Source: Dermatemys mawii
Lineage: Eukaryota; Chordata; Testudines; Dermatemydidae
Direction of reading: 5' to 3'
Assembly (NCBI GenBank): GCA_007922305.1
Contig: ML677341.1
Location: forward strand, 71,114,421 to 71,178,420
Length of the DNA stretch: 64,000 nucleotides
The notes beneath the pieces were generated by a model. The model ran no database searches, was not told the origin of the DNA, and saw only the letters and a program-made list of their open reading frames with translations. This document shows, in pieces, positions 1 to 10,900 of this stretch. The first letter of the stretch is position 1; each line of letters starts with the position of its first letter. The translations under genes and the position numbers were made by a program.

Positions 1-71
1 AGGAACCCGTATAAGAAAAAGATCCAAAAATCGGGACTGTCCCTGTAAAATCGGGACATCTGGTCACCTAG
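1..71 (-). mobile_element. Partial hAT-type MITE, cut by the left edge of the window
   Basis: Read on the minus strand, this is the start of the short element also found at 16910-17643. It begins near GGTGACCAGATGTCCCG, followed by GGGACAGTCC and a TTTTTCTTATA tract. Only one terminus is inside the window, so its target duplication cannot be checked. Identification rests on the match to the second copy. Confidence 0.6.
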
Positions 72-700
72 GGGGGGTCCCAGGAGCAGCTGGCCAGGGG
101 CTTCAAGGCAGAGGGTAGGAGCAATGCGGCTGTAGAGCAGCGGGGGGATAGGGTGGTGGGTAGCATAGATGGGGAAGGCTGTGCCTCCCCAAACAGCCTT
201 GCATGGCCCTGCCCACACTCTGCCCCCAGGCCTCCACCGGCCTGCTTCCAGTTCCTTTCCCGCTCTTCTGTGACTAAGGCAGGCTGGGGCCAGTGCACAG
301 CAGGCCCAGGCTGGTGGGGCTGGGGCCACGTCGTGCTGCCCATCTGTCCACCTGCCTGGTGTTGGCACCACGCCGCCCACCCGGTGCTCCAGGGCTGGGG
401 GCGCTCTGGCTGCACCACCTGCCTGGAGCTGGGAGCGCATGGGGGGACGTTGGTGGCTGTGGGGTGTGTGTCTGCTTCTTGCTCCAGCAGGGAAGAGGAA
501 CAGAAGGGGAAGGGCAGGGCCTCAGGCAGAGGGGGAGGGGCTGAGGGCTAGCCTCTCCCAGCGGCTCATTCACCCACTGCCCATCGGGAGGAGCACCTGA
601 ACACACGTCGCAGGTTATGCGCGGCTCTGCTAATCAAGTGTGCGCCATTTAATTGGCTCTTGGGTGGCCATGCGGCTGCACAGCTTAGAGGGAACACAAG
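72..700. repeat. GC-rich repeat-derived stretch, no gene
   Basis: The stretch is GC-rich with several overlapping open frames in different frames and no domain I recognise, so I do not call a gene. The last 100 bases (about 593-695), ending in CAGCTTAGAGGGAACA, resemble a terminus of a hAT-like element that I associate with turtle genomes. That family link is from general knowledge and is weak. Confidence 0.35.
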
Positions 701-2016
701 ACAGCAGACAGTATGACAAGGGCTTTTTATTATCTGTGTGTCCTCAGAAATTATTCCAGCGGTAGATATGTACCCGCTGCACCTTGTGTCAGGGAGTCTA
801 TGTGTATCTTTGGCTGAAAATCCATCATATAGTCTGACAAGGAGCTTGTATATTAATTTTAAGTTAAAATAATGTGTTAAGATTGAAAGTCGGTGACTGC
901 TGGGGAAAATGTCTTAGAAGAGCATGGCTGCCAAAAATAAACATCTAATAAATAATCCCACTTTTTAGAGAGCCTGGAAATTCAAAGTTAAGGTTATGCT
1001 TAAAACCACCAATGTTTGAAAATGCCCAGCTAAATTCACCCAAACACAGTTAACTTTATTCCCATCTTTCTCCATACCTCATCTGAAATCAAGACATATC
1101 TTGATTCCTGAACACACAGACCACCCAAGGCTTCACGTCTGCGTCACAAGAGAAGAACACAAACATCTAAGACACTGTAACTTACATCAGCACCAAAGAG
1201 ATGGCAAAGCCCTTCTGACATTATCAATACAAGCCAGTGCTGCCACACACGAGCATGTAAATACCCCCCCAGTCCATTAGCAGTCAGAGCTGTTTAGATA
1301 TCTGCAACTGTGGGGATCTTAAAACACATAAAGTCTTCTCTATCTGCTAAATATACCTTGCTTCAGTATTCAAGGCTCCAGGCTTCTTCAGATCCAGATT
1401 CAAATACCCAAATATAGAGGTGGCAAACCACCAAGCACTATGAGGTAAGATGCCAATTTGTTGATATACTGTGAGATTAAGCATAGACCCTCATCTACTT
1501 TACATATTATAAACACAGATCTTCCATAAACAAACTTCAGCCTTTGTCAAATTCACATGCAAATTTGTGGCACACACCACAGAAGCATTTAAAACTCTTC
1601 TATAAATGAAACCCTAATCAAAACATTTCTAAGGGCACATCCACGTTCCAATAAAAGACCCATGGCATGGCTGCGGCTGGTCCGAGTCAGCTGATTTGGA
1701 CTCGTGGGGCTTGGGCTGCACAGCTAATAATTGCAGTGTAGATGTTTGGGCTCAGGCTGGAGCCCAGGATCTGAGATGCTGAGAGTGGGGAGGGAGTAAG
1801 AACCCAGCTCCAGCTAAAATGTGAATGCCTACACCACAGTGTGTAGCCCTGCTGCAGCCCAAAGCCAAGTCAATTGACATAGGCTCTGAAATTTGGTGCT
1901 GTGGGTTTTTTTATTGCAGTGCAGAAGTAGCCCAAGATTACTAGCCAGCCATGCCAGAGTGCAGCTATGTACGATTTAGTATCCTTCTGGTCAAATGCCA
2001 ATCTCAGTTTAACAGG
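700..2016. other. Intergenic DNA, nothing recognised
   Basis: AT-rich DNA with no open frame longer than background, no recognisable protein fragment, and no terminal repeats that I could pair. Confidence 0.6.
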
Positions 2017-2066
2017 TGTAAATCCAGAGTCGCTCCATAGACTTCAGTGGAGTTACTCTGGATTTA
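2017..2066. repeat. Short imperfect palindrome (hairpin)
   Basis: GTAAATCCAGAGT on the left is mirrored by ACTCTGGATTTAC on the right, with a matching CTCCA/TGGAG pair inside and a short loop. It looks like a degraded palindromic MITE. Related palindromic fragments appear near 10040-10120 and 17855-17955. Confidence 0.5.
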
Positions 2067-2108
2067 CCTCACTGCACATGACACCACGTAGCGATGAGAC
2101 AACTCATT

Positions 2109-2466
2109 GGCGCAGTGTCTCCTGCTGGTCATCTCGGGAATTAGCTCTCCAGCCCTCAGAGCACTTCTGGTGGCCGGTGTCTCGCCTGCCGCTGGCCCTC
2201 GTATCCCTCCTGGACCCCAGTGCCCTTTTCTTTGGGTTGCTGCCCACTGCAGCACCCCCGCACTATGCGTCTCCCCTCCCAGGGGAACCCCCCAACCCTC
2301 TAATCCCACCTTGCCTCAGTGGCTACTGCCAGTCGTCATCTAGCCCCCGCTTCCTGGGACAGACTGCAGCCTGTAATGGCCACTCATCATTGGCAAGGGG
2401 TTGGACTAGCTGCCTCTGCCTAATCCCGGGCTGCATCTCTGCAACCCCAGTACCTGGGTAGGCCAG
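2109..2466 (+). mobile_element. Partial LTR, same family as the outer LTR at 16385-17774
   Basis: The run from the GGAATTAGCTC block through GTGTCTCGCC, GTATCCCTCCTGGACCC and the ACTGCCAGTCGTCATC block matches 16395-16680 in the same order and spacing, with many point differences. Only the left part of that LTR is present. The open frames over it are not conserved between the two copies and are not genes. Confidence 0.6.
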
Positions 2467-5400
2467 GGTGGAACAAATGTAGTGGCTCTAGTTCAAGTCT
2501 TTTTGAGATACAACAAGCAAAACAAACAAACAAATAAATACATGGGAAATTTTCCAGGAAGCAAAAAATACCTCGTTTCTTTAAAACACCCATCACTCCA
2601 CAGTGCCTTGTACAAATTGCCTTACACTTACAGCAACAAAAGTCTGCTCTGCAATTACTTCACATGTAAAGCATTTCAGAAGGGTTCGTTGGTTTATTTC
2701 AGCAGGACAGCATCAAGTTCATAATCAGGCTTCAATCTTATCTTTGGAGACTCTGCCACAGCTCCAAAATAAAGACTTAACCCTGGGCAAGCAGCATCTG
2801 CTTCGCTAAACATCAGGAAGCACATCACTATAGAGCATCAGAAGTGCTGAACTGCGTGTTATAAACAATGGATGATTGCTGGCCCTCACAAAGAGTGGTT
2901 ACTTTAAAGCTGCAGAAAGTTGTTTTGAGAATTCAGGAGCCTTTTGTGCCTTAAAGTAATTAGTCTATTGTTTTCTTAAACTTACTATCTCACACAAAAG
3001 CATGGAAATAATATAGGGGAAAATGTGCAGAGAAAGAACGAACAAATCTCTCTGTCTGGTTCAAGCAGTCAGGGAAACACAAAAAAATATAAACCACATC
3101 TATAAACCACAAGTACATGCAAAATTTTTCAGGAAGCAAACCTCATAGAGACAGCCAGATTCCCAGTTGGTGGGAAGTGGCATGGCCAAACTTTATCAAC
3201 CAAAACTGATTTACATCAGTTGAGAATTTGGCCCAGCTTAGATTAATCTTCTTGGGTGAATTCTTCTCTCATTTATGTTATTCAGGAAGACTTCCAGCCA
3301 AGCCAATGGAATTAAACCAATGTAAATTCACAGCGAGAGGAGACTCAAAGCCCATGGTTCTCAGGCAAAAATTAATTTGGAATAAAAGAGATAAAAGCAC
3401 TGGTTGGGTTGATATAGAGACTCACATGACCCCAGTCCTTCCCAGATCAAAGGGAAGAGATGGGTTAGATTTGCTGAAAAAAGAAAGCATATACTTTAGA
3501 GAACCAATATCAGTTACATCAATTGGATTAACAGTTTTCTGCTACATATTCACTCGGACCAATATTTTTTTTAATGGCTCCTGTGTTGGTGGCAGTGGTG
3601 CAGTTCTGATAAGGAAAAGAGAAGAGAGAGGCGGGTATTGCTAATAGTTCCTGTTCTATGGAGGCATTGTGTGTCTATGGTAGTGTGTATACTGTCATTG
3701 TCAGGACTGGGAATAAAGAAGGGTGACTACCACCACCGATTCCTGTAGCAGTGCAATCACTACATGATGATGGCTCAGCTGCCTTTAGTTTGAATTGTCT
3801 GGAGATTTATAGAAAGGCCCCATATAACTTTTTCTTAACTCCTGCACCTCAGGGCAGACCATCCTTTGAACTGTTTCCAGCAAGTTGAAATAATCTGTGG
3901 TGTATGCAGTGCACCCTGGGGAAAGTGAGCTATTTTCAAAAGGTCAGACAGGTTTTTAGGAGTTGAAAAATTTTTAACAGTGCATTTTTATTTTTTTACA
4001 ATGGGAACAGTTGAAATGATCCCATAGGGAGTTCTGGTAATATCTGTGGAGGGAAGGGGGAGTGCAGGTTGCTGAGGTTTATTGACCCTTGAGCACCTCA
4101 TCTGAATTCTGCCATATAATCCGTGTCCTCTGAGACTGATTCTAACATTCTAAACAGATGCTTAAAAACATCCTGCCTCTTTCCCCAAAATGTGCAATTT
4201 CGCCACATGCCAGACCAAGTTTGAGACTGTAGGAGAGACAATATTGAGTTCTCCACCGGTGGTCTGATCTCATGATGCATCAAGCTTAGAAATGGGTTCT
4301 CTACACAGCTTGAAAGGGGAAATTCCCAACTTTTCACTGGGGCTCAAAGCAGAAATTACCTCTAGATCTTGATAATCCCAAGATATCAGATCTTAAAGTT
4401 GTAACATTTTTATGTCTGAGCTCTGACCAGATGAACAAATGCCAGTTAAGGCACACGGAGTTACATGTGTAGAGATATAAGAAACAGTCACAGTGCAATA
4501 AAAACGGGGTTCTGATATATTTGTAAAATCTTTTCCCCCCTGTACAATACATAGCATGTAGAGAATAAAGCATAATATGGTATAGTATAAAGGTTTTAGC
4601 AACGATCATTTGAGATCACTTGCATAATTTACTCATACCTGTACCAATTCTGAGCAATGCAGCCATCTAAAACTCATGTTTTAAATCCTTTATAGCATCC
4701 CCCCATCTTCATGTATTCCATGCATACATATTGCCATGATGTATGGGACTAGATTCCATCTTAAGATGGAAGCACTTATTAAACTAAAGAAATATAAACT
4801 ATAGACACAAACAAGCAGATTTCCACACAGCTTGAGTTTCAACTGTGTCTTCTTTATTTACCAGGAAGCATATGCTTTCTGAAAATTTGTACAGAGCCCA
4901 GAGGAATCTAGTGGTTGAATAATGCTCTCCAAGTAAATCTATTATTAAACACTTACATACATAGATATTATAGATAGGAATCAGAGCAAGGTCTATACTT
5001 AAGGCTGCCTAAGGGTTTCAATTTTAAAGGGAATTTTTCCGTTGTTTTTCCAATGCTTTTTTATTTTCAGCTGAAATGTGATATGTTTGCTCTCAGTCAA
5101 GGGACACATTTTTTTCTAACAGTCCTTCCAAACCAAGTGAGCCATTTTCAAGTATGAAATGGTGAAAAATGCAGTTATTCTGCTAAGAAAAATGTTATGC
5201 CCTTTTTTGAACAGCTCTAGAGCTGATGGAATCTTAACATTTGGCAGAAACCTGTCCCCTAGGTTGCAGATGTGCCTTTGATTTGTCTAGTGAAAAGCAC
5301 ATTTGATTTGGCAGAGTTAAGATTCAATAAATGTTTTCCACACGTATGCACTGTACTTTCTCATACTCATACACAGAGAGCTAGCTGTATAGCACACATA

Positions 5401-5991
5401 CACACAGATATATAATGGACCCTTGGATAGTGCAGCAAGAGATGGGGAAATGATAGAGATGTATGCCAAACCCATCATTCACACACAGGGAAAAATTAAC
5501 TAAGGGTAGGAGAGGCCAGGACCAAACAAGACTCCATCTCCATAAAGCTTAACAACCATTATTTACAACTGCCAGTACTAACAGAGTCAGTTTCTAGGAA
5601 CTAGTTAATATCTTCTTACCTCTAGATTTGCTGCAGGGGGCCCTGGAATTTGATGTCATCATGGAGCTTATGCCCAGAGGAATTCAAAACTGACTTGTTA
5701 TTTTTTGCCTCTGGTCCTGAACACACCTCCTGGCTGTTAAGATAATATACAAGGCTGTTCTCTACCAAAAGAGGGTCCAAAATCCAAAAGTTCAGGAGAA
5801 TGAATCTTAAAAATCTCCCAAAGCAAACTCTTCTATCATACTGAACATATCCAGTGCTGCCTGATGAAACCAGATGGCAGTTTTCATTGCTGATGGGTGG
5901 CTGCTGCTGTGTTTCCAGGAAATAGTGGTTATTATTGTTATTTATATGTATTACTGTACTGCCTAAAAGTCCCCTTACTTAACTTTAATTG
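2467..5991. other. Intergenic DNA, no gene seen
   Basis: AT-rich sequence. Open frames are short, overlap on both strands and resemble no protein I know. The parts near 3200-3340 have the look of old palindromic repeats, but I could not define their ends. Confidence 0.5.
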
Positions 5992-6393
5992 TAATTTAAG
6001 CCCAGTAAATCATAGGGTTTATCCTATAGGCAGATCTCCATCTTCTCTCCTCTTTGTTTTACTTAACAACTATCCTTAAACTAAATCTGTGCACTCTATT
6101 TCCTGTCTTCTGTCTTCCTCTACTTCAGTGAAATCACTTCTGCTTCTGTCCTGCACCTGTTTCTCAGTCTTTCTTCTGTTTCTCTTTATCCCTCTTTCTT
6201 TCTTCTTCTCCTTCCTTCCCTCTCTTACATTCTGTACCTTTCTCTCCCTCAGCCCAAGCTCAACTGACCATTCTACCCAGTGCTCCAGACCTCTCTCGAA
6301 AGCATTTTTGTTTCACCCTAGGTAATAGAGAGGAGGAGAGAAGATGGAGATCTGCCTATAGGATAAACCTCATGATTTACTGGGCTTAAATTA
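5992..6393. repeat. Foldback element with 61-bp near-perfect inverted arms
   Basis: The left arm 5992-6052 and the reverse complement of the right arm 6333-6393 agree at 59 of 61 positions by hand count. The shared core includes GTTTATCCTATAGGCAG and ATCTCCATCTTCTCTCC. The only differences are two adjacent bases. The 280-bp loop (6053-6332) is strongly pyrimidine-rich on the plus strand. I do not recognise the family and found no flanking target duplication. Confidence 0.85.
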
Positions 6394-6429
6394 AAAGAGT
6401 ATCTGAGGTGAAGTCCTGCTCCTATAGAC

Positions 6430-6540
6430 ACTCTTTGTTTTGCTGTAGCTGTGTTGATTCCAGGATATTAGGTAACCCTGGATATTGGATTCTGTTGGTC
6501 CAATAAAAGATATTACCTCACGCACCTTGTCTCTCTAGGC
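6430..6540 (-). repeat. Interspersed repeat fragment of a common reptilian family
   Basis: It contains GTCCAATAAAAGATATTACC followed by CTTGTCTCTCTAGG, a sequence I associate with an abundant interspersed repeat in reptile genomes. I cannot give its class from this fragment. Confidence 0.4.
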
Positions 6541-7870
6541 TCATCTTTTGTGCATTTCCCTTTCATCCTTCAATGCTGTGCATCTCCTCTTTTTACATCC
6601 TGCCCAAACCTATGTAGTTGCCCCTTGTTCCTTCTTGCTAATCTTCAACTCACTGTTCCTTCTGCTGTGACATCCTCCCCATTTCCTGTGTATACGCATG
6701 CAGTGGGGCATCTAACATCACCAGACACCGAGTGAAGCGCCCATTTTTGAAAACTGGGCTCTGGAGAGATCACTTCCTCCTCTCCTCATCATGCAGAGGC
6801 CTCTTTGGCAGGCATTTCATTACATACAAACAACATCTTAGGACAGGAACTATTACATGTCGTATCTACTTGATACTACAGGTGGAATTCAGCAGACATA
6901 ATGTAACTGCCCAAATTGCAATTTGGCCAGGATACTGGGGGTAATTCTCTTTCAAAAAGCATTCTGGGATATTCAGGTGGTATATACAGGCCTAGCTGTA
7001 CTGTCTAATCCAGAAATTTCACTTTGCTTTTATACCTTATCTGAATGATGCCCCCTCCTGCAGCAAAGTGCCACTAGCTTCATTCTGGGGCATTAGTTCA
7101 AATCAGTCTTCATTTGGATGAAAGCGATACCCTAATGTCACCAAGACCATATCCTGAAACAAGTGGGCACCGTGCTGCTTAGTTTTGAGATTGGAACAGA
7201 TCAGATTACAAACCTTCATTTCCCCCTTCTGCCTCCTTTGCTCAGCTTCCCCCTGCCCAGCATTGCACAGTGTACCCTTCCATATGATTTAGTCTGGAAG
7301 GAGTTCGTGAGCGGGTCAGAGGAATAGGTGAAGAGTGATGTAGTGAGTCCCTTCCACACAAGCCAATGTGCCAAGCTTGCCATTTCCAGTTTTACCATTT
7401 TCCACTTGTCTCACAGAAAGAAAACTGCCTCTGTGGGGACCACATCATGCCAGAGACTAGACTGAGGTCATCTTATTTGAGCTGGAGCAGGATTTGATTA
7501 AACTCAGATTGTCAGAGGTGTAAGACTGTTTCATTAGCAAAAATGGGTCAAATGAAACCCCCTTCATCGGCTGCACCACGTCATAACATAACAGTTCTCT
7601 TCCATTGTCTCTCCTCTGTGTAGCTGGAATCGTTTTCTCGCTCAACACAAAACTGTGGGATGTTTGTAATTAAGCTTTTTTTTTTCTTTAAAAGTAGCAT
7701 TTGGAGCTCTATAAAGTCATCTGGAAGTGCCATGAACCTTTGGACTGAAATGGATGTGCACATGGCTGCCAGGACCGGATAGCTATTGGCCCAAATGCGA
7801 AGCTTTGTGTTGGAGCTGGGACACAGGAATGTCAAACTCTGAGAGACTCTGGCCAGAGTGCTGAGCTCTC
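6541..7870. other. Intergenic DNA upstream of the Gla-protein gene
   Basis: No coding signal beyond short chance frames. The region runs directly into the TATA-type promoter at 7886 and may hold regulatory sites that cannot be recognised by eye. Confidence 0.5.
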
Positions 7871-7885
7871 CAGATGGTCACAGGA

Positions 7886-7891
7886 TATAAA
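7886..7891 (+). promoter_or_regulatory. TATA box of the osteocalcin-like gene
   Basis: TATAAA lies 80 bases before the start codon at 7971, within GGATATAAACTGCAG. Transcription would start near 7917, leaving a 5' leader of about 55 bases. A diverged copy of this block lies 700 bp downstream at 8574-8625. Confidence 0.7.
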
Positions 7892-7970
7892 CTGCAGATG
7901 GGAGACAAGCTCCAGAACCTTCCTCGAGAAGCTCTGAGGCTGCAGAATCGCATTAGACAAAAAGGAAGAG

Positions 7971-10900
7971 ATGAGGAAACTTCTGGTGCTGCTACTCCTG
8001 ACCCTGGCCCTGGCAGCCTTCTGCTCTTGTAAAAGAGGTAAGGGGGACGCAGCATTTATCTCACCTGGAGTGTTCTCTAAGAGTACATTAAACACTTCAA
8101 ACCTGAGATGACTGCCTGCTCAGGAGAAGACCTGCTTTGGGGCTAGGCAGTAGACAATGGCTACTGCACTGGCAAGGTGTTATATTATATAGGTCACAAA
8201 TAAGAGTGGGTTTGGAGGTCTCCAGACTAATCCCTAATAGACATTTTTCTCCACTAGGACACAAATTATTGCACAATTGGACATAACTGGCAATCTCAGA
8301 AATCCAGTTTAGGATGTAAGTGAATTAGCAAGATGGGTCCCCAGTTTTGGGCAAATGGGCTGCACTGCAGGTCAGAACCGAGAGGAATTAGCTAAACTGC
8401 AGGGACCAGGGGGAGGGCGGTGTTATATCTGTCAACACTGGGAAGTTGTACAGTACCCAGAGATATCTGAGGAGAAAAATAAAGCTACACCTTTTAATTC
8501 CATTGAAATATGTTGGACTGAGAGTTTTTACAGGCATGATGTAAAAAAGTTGCAGTGATATTGTTAAAAAAATATGGTCATAGGGTATAAACTGCAGCTG
8601 AGAGGTAAGCTCCAGAACCTTCTTAAATAGGAAATAGCTGAAATAGCCATAGAGGAGTGAGCTGCATAGCTGGAAAGGGGTGGGTGATGTAGATCTGAAG
8701 TAGCAGGTGTTCAACCTCTCTCTTGCTTTGGCACAATGGACAGGTGTGCTGAGACAGGAAGGGAAGAAAGTTTACTCTGAACTTGCCTGTACAATGCCAG
8801 TTCTTGTCAGTGTTCAATTCCTCAGTGTTAAAGATGACCCTGTAAATTAAATACACTCTCATGGACATCAGATTGGTGAGAAATTAGTTAATATTTTGCA
8901 ACACAGTTTTTAGTCTTTGATTGTTTTCCCCTCACAAAGCTTCTCTCATTCATTCCTGGTCAGTCTGTGCTAAAACAACAATTGTATTCCAGTCTGATTA
9001 GTCTTGGTCTAATCCTTTATCAGTTTCCATGTGGAGTGCAAATTGCAGATTGGCTCCACAAGCCTAGAGATTTCCAGAAGGCTCCATTCTACAGCAGACA
9101 GCATGTTGCCCTCTGACATTTTGTAAGGAGCCATTGTGTCCTGGCATATGTGGCACAATTTGGATAAAATAGGAACCGGCCAGTACTTTTGCCAAAGCTC
9201 ACAGATGAACTCCTGAATCATTCTAAAGTTAAAAAGTATTAAGTGAAAGACTCCCCATTCCCCCTTATCTGCAACCCTCTCCTCAGAGGAGGAGGTGAAG
9301 GGGGTATCAACTTGGTCATTAATTTCTACCTCCCTTACTACAATCCTAATCTCTACCTCCCTTACTACGATGCCTGCCGCACCTGCTGGTAGTGTCTATA
9401 CAGGAGGCTGGGGATCAAATATCCTAGTGTCCATTCTCTGCTGTGTTACCTTAGGCAAATCACTTACCTCTCTGAGCCTCCACTTTTCCAGCTGTAATAT
9501 GGAGATTCTTATTATAGTGCATACCTAAGTGACAAGGTCGTTGGAAGAATTAACTAGTTAGTGTTTGGAGATCACTTGGAGATTCTTAGACGAAAAACAC
9601 CAGAACTATTATTAATCACATTATTAGTAAAACTCTGATGAGGGTTGCTGCTCTGCTGGGTTCGCTATGGCTAGGGACTGGGGGATTCAATGCAGTGTGG
9701 CATTCAGTGCTCTAGAGGACATGAACTTCAAATGAGCAGCAGCACTGGGGGCAGATGCCTGGGGATACTGGGGCAGGATGACAGTGGTTATTCACAGGGC
9801 GGATGTGAAGACTGCTCATCTCCTCTAGGAGCAGAGGGAAGGGGACGGGGCAGAAGAAAGTCGACCAGGTTAACTTCCCACTCCTGCCTCTGGTGCCAGG
9901 TTGTTTGTGTGGCTGAGAACAGGTGCTGGGGACTGCTTGGGGACAGAGTTGGAACATCTACCAGTTTCCCCTTTCTCTTCACTGTGGTGAATGTGACACA
10001 GCAAAACTGCCGGTTAGCTCTCAGAAGCTGCTAGGTAAAGGCCAGATTCTGATGTTCTTGTTCAAGCTGAGTAAGACCTTACTCTGCAAATCAGACCCAT
10101 TGAAGTCAATGGTACTACTTAAGTAAGGTGTATTTAACATGAGCCTGAGTGTCACAAGCTGAACTTATGTGACTTAGGGTCAAACTCGGATACCCAGACT
10201 CATGCTGAATAGCACCTTTCTCCACAAATAGGCTGCAGGGTCTGATCAGACAACAAATGTGTCTTGCTGATGCAAATACACACAGTGCTTTGGAAAAAAA
10301 AAAAAAAAAACTCCGCCCCCACAACCCTCCCCTCAAAGAGTTTATAATCTAGCAATTAATCAACACATTAATATTCCTAAATCCTCTTGTCTTTGTCCTC
10401 TGAAATACACTTCTAATACAACAGCAGATGGGATTTGCCATGGGTGGAAGAGTGATATGTGAAGAACTAGAGCAGAGCCTAGGTGGTTTGGACTGGCAAA
10501 CAGAGTATGAGTCCCATGAGCCCTCAATAAGATCAGAGGGAGTTCCCCTTGCATGATTGCTGGGACCATCAAAGATTAAAATTAAGAATGACCTTGGTAC
10601 ATACAGTGGGTTCTTATGTTCTTATGTCCTGAGCCTTTATTTGCCAGAAGCTGGGAATGGGTGACAAGGGATGGATCACTTGATGATTACCTGTTCTGTT
10701 CATTCCGTCTGGGACACCTGGCATTGTCCATTGTCAGAAGACAGATTACTGGGCTAAATGGGTCTTTGATGCATTTTGGCCATTTTTATGTTCCTCTTTA
10801 GATGACTGGAAAGCTGGTGGGATTACTTGATCATAGACATAACATTCTTCCCTGTATTTCAGTTCTGGTCTACAATGCTCCAGAGGGCAGGACTGTTCCT

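Noticed and set aside
153..606. Open frames up to 132 codons on both strands
   Set aside because: GC-rich sequence gives long frames on both strands by chance. No domain, no codon bias, and repeat text overlaps.
8388..8714. Minus-strand 108-codon frame resembling one at 7832-8095
   Set aside because: The resemblance comes from the duplicated promoter block, not from coding sequence.
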